Under the pieces are notes generated by a model. It made no database searches. It was not told where the DNA came from and saw only the letters and a list, made by a program, of their open reading frames with translations. From Tolypocladium sp. Sup5 PDA-1 (Eukaryota > Ascomycota > Sordariomycetes > Hypocreales > Ophiocordycipitaceae), in contig JPHH03000032.1 of the NCBI GenBank assembly GCA_000750105.3, positions 124,001 to 188,000 of the forward strand: a DNA stretch of 64,000 nucleotides, written 5' to 3'. Both the position numbers and the translations under genes were made by a program. This document shows positions 36,371 through 44,658 of the stretch, one piece after another; position 1 is the stretch's first letter, and the number at the start of each line of letters is the position of its first letter.

Positions 36371-37892
36371 CGTGTCGCCACGCCAGACAACCCGGGCGAC
36401 GGCAACCGCCGCGGCTCGTCCAGCGGCTCGTCCAGCGGCTCGTCCAGCGGCTCGTCCAACGACTACGGCATTCGTGTCCCTGCAAACCGTTACGCTTGCG
36501 CCTGGAAGTGCAGCCTGGATCATCTAGTGCTCGGTTACTTCAATGCCAGCGACGTCGCGGTGCTCTAGCTCGTCAACTGCTCGTACCTCTCGTCCGACAC
36601 GGCCCCGACCCTCGAGGCCCTCATGCAGCACGCGCAGAGCCTGCTCTACCTGATCCGCAAGACAACGGACATGGCAACTGTGGGTAGCGTGATTGGACAC
36701 CCGTCTCCTTTTCAACTCCAACGAGACGTCTGACCTGCTCGTCCACCTGAACCGGCCGTACCGGAGCGGCGACGAGAATCACCATATCTCGCTTTGGGGC
36801 ATCTTGAATAACATTCAACAGGAATACGAGGCAGGGCACAAGTGCCCCCTCAAGCCGGCCAACGCCCTTGGCCCCATTGCTGCCGGGACCCAGCCCGTTA
36901 GACCATACCGCGACCACCATAGCCTGGTCATGCACGCCAACGAGTGCCTGGAGATTCTCGACCACGAGTACACGGGCTCGGGCGGCCTGCTTTCGATTCT
37001 GCCGTCGGAAAGTGAGGAAGACGCAGAGCACCTCGGGGTGGCACGCGGCACGCTCCTTGGCCAGTGGCTGCTGAGCCACTCGCACCTCGTCGCCCGCTCG
37101 GGTGAGATCGAGCTCAACCACGCCCTCCTGCTCGACCTCATCGACCGCGAGGCAGTCCTGCCCGCACAGCTGCTCAAACGCAGCGGCCCGAACGGCAATT
37201 CCCAGGGCAGCGAGGTGGCTGATCCCCAGGACCGATTCGTGCTCGCCGACGCCGGTGACGACATGTTCGAGATGATCCACCGCATGATGGACAAGGAGGA
37301 GGTGGCCATCAAGAAGAAGGAGAGGCTCTGGACGGACAGCGAAGTCGGCGGCCAGCGCAGGTGGATGAAGGTGCTGGGCAGCGACTTTTACACTCCAGGC
37401 ATGGTGCCCGTCGACATGAAGACTCGCTTCTTCCGCCTCAGGGGCCAGGACGGCCAGACCACCATCTTCATCGTCCCGGACATTGAGAAGAACCCGATCC
37501 TTGCGCGTGCCCGCGAGATGGAGAACCACCCGAACGTCGTCTCCGTCGCGAGCCCGACCTCGCCCGAGGGCGTCACGGAGCTGGAGATGAAGTACCTCGA
37601 CCGTCTCGCGGACAATACCGTGCTGGCGCGCGAGAACTCCGAGATGAAGGACACGATTGCTGCCCAGGAGGCCCAGCTGCGCGAGTCCGAGATGAAGGTC
37701 AAACTCTACGAGGAGACCATGACTGGGGGCGAGAGAGTGAGCGGTGCCGCGATGATCAACCAGATCATGGCGCTCGCGGACCAGCTTGAGAGCCTGAAGA
37801 TCGTTCTCCCCGAGGAGTATCACCAGCACCTGGGCATGGAGAGTAAGGACGGCTCGGACAGCATGATCTGCACGGATGGTATGGGCGAGTGA
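36371..37892 (+). pseudogene. Uncharacterised fungal protein gene with a disrupted 5' part
   Basis: From 36693 a frame of about 400 codons runs to a stop at 37890-37892. Upstream, 36371-36691 encodes in another frame a plausible continuous N-terminal part: (GSSS)n, then YGIRVPANRYACAWKCSL, then LVNCSYLSSDTAPTLEAL. It is broken twice: an in-frame TAG at 36566-36568 (between AVL and LVNCSYL) and a shift of one base between about 36680 and 36693. No ATG opens the upstream part, and the downstream frame has no ATG until about 36.93 kb. The encoded protein is mostly helical and charged, with a Gln/Glu-rich coiled coil near the C-terminus; the stretch YTPGMVPVDMKTRFFRLRG looks globular. I recognise no named domain. 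A true pseudogene, sequence errors or unusual splicing are the options; two separate lesions favour decay. Confidence 0.55.
36412..36459 (+). repeat. 12-bp coding minisatellite (CGGCTCGTCCAG)
   Basis: Three perfect copies and one near-perfect copy of a 12-mer that encodes Gly-Ser-Ser-Ser in the frame of the disrupted gene's upstream part. Confidence 0.9.
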
Positions 37893-38307
37893 GGGGAGAC
37901 GCGGATTGTGAGCTTTTGCTATTGGTCAAGGAGGATGATGGAGTCGAGGCAGTCTGATGCAACGGCTTGGTGGCATATTGCTTGTGCGGAATGGACGTGG
38001 CTATAGAGATGAGGTCGCCCGTCAATCGGAGACACGGAAGACTCGCAACTCAAAAATAGGGTCCTGAATGAAAATGGTTGCCATGTGGACGCACATGTAC
38101 ACGTGGTGGTTGTGAGGTTGCGAGATCCTAGTAGAGCCATTATGCCAAGCAGCCTGATAGTTGCTGCTAATTGCATATCGTAGCTCAGCCGGAGTCAGCT
38201 CCGTTTACGTCTCACGAGTCACGACCTCGCGACTCCACGCCAGTCTCACCAGCGCCACCAACCGTCAAGCCATCATCGTGACAAACAGAAATGCGGCACC
38301 GGGAGTC
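37893..38307. other. Intergenic spacer
   Basis: 415 bp between the disrupted gene and the radical SAM gene; promoter and leader sequence of the latter. Nothing else seen. Confidence 0.5.
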
Positions 38308-39485
38308 ATGGCCTTCGGATCAGGCAGGGCGACTCTGCGGCAGAGACTGGCCCCTCTCGTGAGACAACAGCGATTCCTCTTCCCTCAGCGTCGGCGGCTG
38401 CATCTGGCACCCCCATTTCTCCTCGACGACCATGTCCCGCGTTACCAGAGCCTCAGCTCCCGCGATGCGGCACGGAAACGCTCGCTGGCCTATGCGCACC
38501 TCCGCAACTGTAATCTGTGGCCCCGGATGTGTGGGGTGAACCGCTACCAGACGACTGGTATGTGCCTCATTGGCGACAAGGCCAAGGTCAATGTCATAGC
38601 GCCGCATTTTGGCGAAGGTCCGTCCGCGAACCGCCCCCCGACGTATTCACGACCAACAGGCGTGCTAATGCGAGGTTGTTTGCGTGTTTGCTCGTTTCAG
38701 AGCCATGCATACAGGGCCACAACGGCAGCGGAGCAGTCTTCATGAGTGGATGCAACCTGCGTTGTATCTTTTGCCAGAACTTTGACATCGCACACCAGCG
38801 CAACGGCATGGACCTCACGCCAGAGGAGCTTGGCGACTGGTACGTGAAGCTGCAGGAGGTGGGCAACGTGCACAATATCAACATTGTGACGCCGGAGCAC
38901 GTGGTTCCCCAAGTGGCACTGAGCATCCTGCACGCGAGAGAGCAGGGGCTTCGGGTGCCCATCGTGTACAACACGTCCAGCTTCGACTCGCTGGCGTCCC
39001 TGGAGCTCATGGACGGCCTAGTGGACATATACCTGGCCGACTTCAAGGTCTGGGAGAGCAGCACGTCCAAGAGGCTGCTCAAGGCGGACGACTACGGCGC
39101 AACGGCCCGGGAGAGCATACGGGCCATGCAAGCGCAGGTCGGCGACTTGTGCTTTACCGGAGACGCCATCGCCAAGAAAAGGCTCCTGGTCCGGCATCTA
39201 GTCATGCCCGGCAAGGAGGCCGAGGGGGCCGAGATCATGCGGTTCCTGGCCTCGGAGATTTCGACGGACTGCTTCGTGAACATCATGGAGCAGTATCACC
39301 CCGATGCGCACGTGGGCAAGCGGAAACGGGGCAGGCCGAGCGGCAGCCAGAGGGACGAGGTCCGGTACGCCGACCTCAACCGCGCCGTCAGCGGAGAGGA
39401 AGTCTCCTCGATCCGCAGAGCTGCCATGGACGCCGGGGTCTGGAGATTCAACGAGCAGCCACAGCACGACGGCTTCGCCATATGA
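38308..39485 (+). CDS. PflX-type (COG1313) radical SAM protein, probably mitochondrial
   Basis: Exons are 38308-38617 and 38701-39485, giving 364 aa; the splice rebuilds HFGEEPCIQGHNGSGAVFMSGC, a hallmark of bacterial PflX-like proteins, in parts GEEPCIQG and GSGAVF. The [4Fe-4S]/SAM motif CX3CX2C is Cys121, Cys125 and Cys128 (CNLRCIFCQN). Residues 1-39 hold eight Arg and no acidic residue, which looks like a mitochondrial presequence. An N-terminal Cys-rich segment (NCNLWPRMCGVNR...GMC; Cys68, Cys75, Cys86) corresponds to the auxiliary CxxCPRxC element of bacterial relatives, but its second Cys is Trp71. A polar loop, KRKRGRPSG, sits late in the domain. The bacterial family is related to pyruvate-formate-lyase activases, but its own substrate is unknown. 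ATG 38308 is the first in frame. No partner gene is adjacent. Confidence 0.82.
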
Positions 39486-40081
39486 ATGGCCTTGGATGCA
39501 CCGGTCGTCTATTCATCCCGGCACTAGTGCCCAGCCGCACTGTATTGGATGGAGGTTAGGAACGGTTTGGCGTTGAGCCCAGTGGCCACCCACAGCGCCA
39601 CCGCCGCCACGACCGACCAGCTCTTGGCACTCCGCGTCTGTTTCTGGACCTGCTACATCTCGAACTTGTGAACAATACACTGGCGGGTCCGCGGTTGGAC
39701 GGGGTGCCCCTCGCTGATGCATCTAGAAGAACACGGATCTGACGGTGCCAGATGCCACCACCACGGGATGGACTGGCGGGAGGCACACCCCTCACATCGG
39801 GCACCTCGTTGGGCAGACCGTTGGAAGTTTAGAAGGGAGGCAAACGAAAACCTTACTTATTCCAGCTGGGTGGATGGCCCCGACTAACACTCCTCGTCCT
39901 GTACATGCAAGGCACATGTCATGTCGGGTCAGACATCCAGTCACCGGGCCAGTCAGTGGTGACGGCGATGCTGCATGCGCCATATCTCTATCGACCTCCA
40001 TCGAAAAGCCCCGTTGACCTGTCACAAGCATAAACCACGCGTATCCAAGTCTAATACCGCCATGCAGTTCCACCAACATCA
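39486..40081. other. Intergenic spacer
   Basis: 596 bp with no supportable gene; probably terminator of the radical SAM gene and promoter of the next plus-strand gene. Confidence 0.5.
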
Positions 40082-41026
40082 ATGACTGCCAGAGTGACAA
40101 CGCCGCCTCCGCCTCCGCCAAACGGCTGGGGCAGGGTGACGGAACAACCCGTCGACAAGCCATCAAGCTCTGCAAGCACGTCGTCTCCAGGAGAGACCTC
40201 GACCCCGTGCAATGCACCAACCACTCGACTACGGAGAAACACTCCCAAGTCACACGGCCGGCTTCGACAGGACAGCAGACGCTCATGGCCGACCATGGCA
40301 ATGTCCAACGCCATCTTCCGGCCACGGCCGTACGAGGAGATATATGCCGAACAAGCATACTTGACCACCTCGCTCCAGGTGCAGTCTAAGAAAGCCGCTG
40401 ACCTGATCTGGCGGTACTCGGGCGTGGAAACCGAGGTGGCAATCATGGAGGCGAGCAAGGAGAGGCGCAGGCAACGGAAACAACTCAACCTGCTGCGGTC
40501 ACAGATCAACGAGGCGGCTGAGCAGGAAAAGGCCATCTTCCTCAGGCTGGGCGAGCTGTACATGGAAGCCCACAGCCGTGATGCGTTTGGCCAGATGCAC
40601 CAGCGGAGGGCGAGGAACGGCACGGCAGACTCGTCCTCGGGTAGCACGACCGCCTCCGAGTCTCCTACATGCACCAGGTCGAGGCCCTCGACGCCGCTCA
40701 ACGGAGCAACGCCAGAGTTTGTGCCGAGGAGCCAAGCGGCTGAGACACGGGCGAACATACAGACTGTACAGAAAGGTTTGCAGAGAGCGCCGGCGAGCTC
40801 TCCGCCCGGTGCCTTGAAGATTGCTAGCCCCGTCCTCGAGACTGTGGACGAGAGCAGCGAGGACTTTGCGTGCAATCACGGACTGAGCTATCAGTACAAG
40901 GAGGCGGAAAAGATTGAAGAAGAGGAGGAGTGCCCCCAACAGCGAACACGTCGCAGTGATGATCTGGTAAAGTGTCGGGAGAACCGCCTAAGCCTGCCGA
41001 GTTTGGAATCGCTATGGCCGAACTGA
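40082..41026 (+). CDS. Uncharacterised coiled-coil protein
   Basis: Single open frame of 314 aa from the ATG at 40082. A Pro-rich start (TTPPPPPPNGWG) and Ser/Thr-rich region to about residue 75 precede a likely helical core at about 80-170 (YEEIYAEQAYLTTSLQVQ, EASKERRRQRKQLNLLRSQ, INEAAEQEKAIFLRLGELY). The remainder is Ser/Thr/Pro-rich disorder with an acidic EKIEEEEE patch near the end. No named domain is recognised. Codon composition and continuity support a gene, but transcription, and whether an intron or an earlier exon exists, are untested. Confidence 0.6.
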   Translation: MTARVTTPPPPPPNGWGRVTEQPVDKPSSSASTSSPGETSTPCNAPTTRLRRNTPKSHGRLRQDSRRSWPTMAMSNAIFRPRPYEEIYAEQAYLTTSLQVQSKKAADLIWRYSGVETEVAIMEASKERRRQRKQLNLLRSQINEAAEQEKAIFLRLGELYMEAHSRDAFGQMHQRRARNGTADSSSGSTTASESPTCTRSRPSTPLNGATPEFVPRSQAAETRANIQTVQKGLQRAPASSPPGALKIASPVLETVDESSEDFACNHGLSYQYKEAEKIEEEEECPQQRTRRSDDLVKCRENRLSLPSLESLWPN

Positions 41027-41260
41027 AGACAAAACGGACCGTTGGTGTAATTAAGATTGGACAATTCCTTGTTATGCATTCTGCACGGGCTCTGCAAATT
41101 ATGCCTCTTATGTACTGGCGCAGTCTGGCGCGATACGTATGTAATGTTAAACCTCAACCCTCCTTGATCCGGCATATGGTATCCACTGTCATCCGATCCC
41201 ACTCTCTATCCAGTATGGCGGGAAAGGTCATTCCGCCTCGTCTGTAACGCAGGCATATGC

Positions 41261-42082
41261 TTATGCAAACTCTCCAAACTGTCCGTCGTCAAAGCCCAGG
41301 TCCCGCAGCGAGCGCCTCTTGCGCTTGACGTCCTCGGCACTGGGCGGCGGCGGCAGGGCGAACGCGCCCCCCGAGTCGCTGGATGATGATGAAGATGGGG
41401 GAGGAGGCAGCGCAAAGGACTGTAGGGTGGTATTTGACTCTGTCGCGGTAGGTTCTTGCTGCTGCTGCGGACGCCGGCGCCCGAGCTTGGCCTTGCCGAG
41501 GTTGACGGTAATGGTCTCGCCCTCCTTGAGGCTGTAGTCGCGGGCGTTCTCCTTGCCCGCCGCCGCCGCCGCCGCCGTGTCCAGGCCCTTGGGCTGTTCG
41601 CCGTCCCAGCCGAGGCTGCGGCGGGCCTCCTGCAGGGCGACGGCGAGGTCAAAGGCCTCGGAGCGCTCCTCGAAGCCGATGCCGAGGACGGCCTTGCGGC
41701 CCTGGTCGTCGCGGACGGTGATGGCGAAGAAGCGGCTGCTGTCGACGACGGGCTCAACGGCGGCGCGGTCAGCGTAGGGGCAGGCGGCGAAGAGCTGGCC
41801 GGAGGAGGGGTCCTCGAGGACGACGTCGATCTTGAGGCTGCTGCCCTCTGAGGGAGATGAGGAGGAGGAGGCGGACGGGGCGTCGGAGGAGGTCTCGACG
41901 ACGCGCAGGCGGGCGGTGAAGATGTGCCTCTGGGGGTCGGCGGTCCAGGAGGTCGCGCTGTAGCCGCGCATCGAGGCCAGGGGCGGGATGTTGTAGACGT
42001 GGACGGCGTTGGCGAGGAAGAGGACGCGCTGGATGGCGTCGCCGGGGAGGGGGCGGCCCGTCGCGGGGTCGAGGAGCTCCAT
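41261..42082 (-). CDS. NECAP-like adaptin-ear-binding coat protein (DUF1681)
   Basis: NECAP proteins bind the AP-2 appendage and regulate clathrin-coated vesicle formation. 273 aa from the ATG at 42082, chosen because MELLDPATGRPLPGDAIQRVLF is the usual fungal beginning (here MELLDPATGRPL); an in-frame extension upstream looks like leader. The PH-like NECAP fold spans about residues 15-170: ANAVHVYNIPPL, a TARLRVVE strand, VVLEDPSSGQLFAACPY, SSRFFAITVRDDQGRKAVLG and IGFEERSEAFDLAVALQEA, all characteristic. It carries a Ser-rich loop insert (SSDAPSASSSSSPSEGSS). The tail is Pro/Ser-rich with two FALPPPP repeats and ends DDGQFGEFA, a possible adaptor-binding peptide. Divergent from the eIF2B-alpha gene. 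Single exon in this model. Confidence 0.88.
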   Translation of the reverse strand: MELLDPATGRPLPGDAIQRVLFLANAVHVYNIPPLASMRGYSATSWTADPQRHIFTARLRVVETSSDAPSASSSSSPSEGSSLKIDVVLEDPSSGQLFAACPYADRAAVEPVVDSSRFFAITVRDDQGRKAVLGIGFEERSEAFDLAVALQEARRSLGWDGEQPKGLDTAAAAAAGKENARDYSLKEGETITVNLGKAKLGRRRPQQQQEPTATESNTTLQSFALPPPPSSSSSSDSGGAFALPPPPSAEDVKRKRRSLRDLGFDDGQFGEFA

Positions 42083-42809
42083 GGTCTCGCAGACGGTGTC
42101 GACCTTTGGCAGGGAAGAGACGATACGGCGCGATGAAGCGCGGGAGCGGAAGAGAGGCTGTAGCAAGAGCGGTGAGGTGCGTGTTACATGGCGAAAATTA
42201 TCGAGGGTGCTCCGTACTCGTATTCACGAGCTACTCTGGTGGAGTGACGACGTGCTGCTCGTGGTGCTGCTTCGAGCTCTGGGACGGACGGGAGGGTCCA
42301 ATCAAGGGTCGTAATTAGTGGATGGAGGGGTAGGTCGAGGAGGGGCTGCGGCAGGGCCCACGGGGGGGGGAGTTGCAGCCCCGCGATTAGCTGCGGCGCG
42401 CTGTTGTGGCGTCCATCCACTGAGGGATGAATACATCTTCAATGGAAGCATGTTGTGTATTGTGCGGGTGCAGGCGGCGTGCTTCCGTGATGCGCCGGGG
42501 AGGATAGCAGTATCTATTGGCCAATGCTTCTTTGGGCTGTGTTCTAGCGGTACGGATATATGCTGATGGAAGCTTGAGGTTGTGCTCACGCTCCAATGGT
42601 TCCAGCGCTGCTCCGAAAATACAGGGGCTGTCTGGCCCCGAAAGATGCCCCGCCACGGCGCCAGCAGAGCCGCGCCTCCGTGCGTGCTCCAAGCGCAGCC
42701 GCCTGCCTGACTCACCACAAAATTTCCAGGCTCTACGACTGCATCTCCGTCACCGCATCACCGCATCACCGCCATCACCACATCGGACGAGCGCAACCCG
42801 ATCTCGACC
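42083..42809. promoter_or_regulatory. Divergent promoter region between NECAP-like and eIF2B-alpha genes
   Basis: 727 bp between the two start codons. It contains a short G run near 42361-42370 and CAC/CAT-rich leader sequence just before eIF2B-alpha (about 42735-42800). No binding site can be assigned. Confidence 0.5.
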
Positions 42810-43999
42810 ATGGCTACCGCCGACTCGGCTGCTGGTACTGCTACCCATGGCCCAGACGACACGGTGTGTTATTTGCTGACACATTCATCTGCAGCAGCCC
42901 AGGAGGCGCTCTCTGGGGAGCTGCCCATCCGAAGACAGTCGCTGTCGTCTACCAACTTTGAGTGAGTCGTCTTACCTCTCGCTGCCTCTTCGCGCACGGA
43001 AACAGGACTGACTGCTCCCAGCATCGTCTCCACCTACCGCAACCTCCTCGCCTCGGACCCCGACCTGACCAAGCCCGTCGCCGCCATCGAGTCCCTCATC
43101 GCCCTCCTCAACACCGTCCCCTCGACCACCGTGTACGAGACGCTCGACACCGTCAAGATGCACTCCGACCGCCTCAAGGCCTCGGTCGCGAACCCCGTCC
43201 CGCTGACCGCCGGCACCGACCTCTTCCTGCAGTACCTCGTGTCCTCGCTTAAGCAGCAGGACGGGAGCTTCGACGCCGTGCGCCAGCACCTGCTGCGCAA
43301 CGGCCGCCTGTTCGCCGCCAGGGCCATTGCCGCGCGCAACGGCGTCGCCGAGGCCGGCTGGCGCTTCGTCGGCGAGGGCAAGTGTGTGCTGACGCACGGC
43401 GCGTCGAGGTCCGTGACGGGCTTGCTGGAGCGCGCGTCCAAGAGCCTCAACGCCAAGTTTAGGGTCGTCTACGTGCGCGACGAGGCGCGGGGCGAGGCGA
43501 GCGACCGCGTCGTCAAGGAGCTGCGGCAGATGGGCATTCCTGTCGCGGAGATTCCCGAGGCGGCGGTGGCCCATGTCATGGGGCTGCTGCGACAGGTCCA
43601 CATGGTGTTTGTGGGCGCGGAGGCTGTCACGCAGAATGGTGGCATCATTTCGCGCATCGGGACGTACCAGATCGCCCAGCTGGCGTCCAAGGCCAAGATC
43701 CCCTTTTACGTGGCCGCCGAGACGCACAAGTTTGTGCGCAAGTTCCCCCTCGACCAGCGGGACATTGGCTTCAAGCAGGAGGTTCTGGATTTCAGCACCG
43801 ATGCCGCCAGCAAGCAGCCTCGGGATATTGTCGATTATACCGTGAGTCCCATTCTCATGAAACTGTTTTTCTGTCCCCGTATGCTGAGACTTTGCAGCCC
43901 CCGGAGCTCATCACCAACCTGGTGACGGAAAACGGTGTCCAGCTGCCAGGATACGTCTTCGAGCAACTTCTCGACATCTACGGCAGTCTTAACGGGTGA
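42810..43999 (+). CDS. GCN3: Translation initiation factor eIF2B subunit alpha (GCN3)
   Basis: Regulatory subunit of the eIF2B guanine-nucleotide exchange factor; it senses phosphorylated eIF2-alpha and so controls translation and amino-acid starvation responses. Exons are 42810-42961, 43022-43841 and 43898-43999, giving 357 aa. The first junction restores the conserved opening FDIVSTYRNLL, preceded here by an extra leader of about 50 residues. Helical N-terminal domain to about residue 170, then the Rossmann-like core with KCVLTHGASRSV, YVRDEARGE, VFVGAEAVTQNGGIISRIGTYQIA and PFYVAAETHKF. The C-terminus PPELITNLVTENG...VFEQLLDIYG is typical of the alpha subunit rather than beta or delta. The ATG has a good context (gaccATGG). 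The distinctive N-terminal extension could be shorter in vivo, as no in-frame ATG alternative is as well placed. Confidence 0.93.
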
Positions 44000-44658
44000 T
44001 TCAGTGATGGAGCAATTTACAGCGCCGCGCTTGGCCTTGGACCAGGCGCTGTGTCGAGTCACGCGTGACCTAACCTTTGTTTGCTAGGCTGTGGGCGGCT
44101 CGCCACTCGCTTGGCATGCAACGCCGTTGAGTCCACGAAAGGCTTCATGTGCGACGTCTTGTGATGCGATCCCCCGAGGACGGCCGCCTGAGTGCTCAAA
44201 CTCGACGAGGAGCTTAGGCGAAAGATGAGGAAGCTTGCCCTCCATGCGATGGTACTAGGGAGCATATTGACACCGTCTGTGCGACCAACGCATTTGTCAC
44301 GATCTGGCCAAGACGAGAGGCGAACGTACAGACTATTCCCGGGGAATATGGCCCTGAGCTCTTAGCAAACAGACACACAATCAGAAACTCAACTGACAAT
44401 ACTGCTTGTAACCTTGTTCAAGTGAGTGTATTCTGGCGGTTATCATACGTGACGGCGTTTGAGAGAGTGGACTGTCTGGCAAATCTGCCCCAGACGCAAA
44501 CTTGGGTGAGCGGAGGTGAAACCAACGATCCGTGTCCTTATTACTGTCCTTTCCATCATTTTGCTTCCGTATCCCGACTGCTGTCCTCCCCGTTTCCTTG
44601 TTTCCTAGCCTTTGTAATTACTCGTCAAGGGAGACGCCTGAGCTGTCCGAGAGACAGA
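44000..44658. other. Intergenic gap between convergent genes
   Basis: 659 bp between the 3' ends of eIF2B-alpha and egt1. No gene or repeat of note seen. Confidence 0.55.

Noticed and set aside
36621..37829. 402-codon minus-strand open frame opposite the disrupted gene
   Set aside because: It is the antisense shadow of the plus-strand frame; GC-rich third positions keep it open and its translation has no domain-like order.
42864..42894. Candidate 31-nt intron in eIF2B-alpha exon 1
   Set aside because: Below the usual minimum intron length; the frame reads through without a stop.
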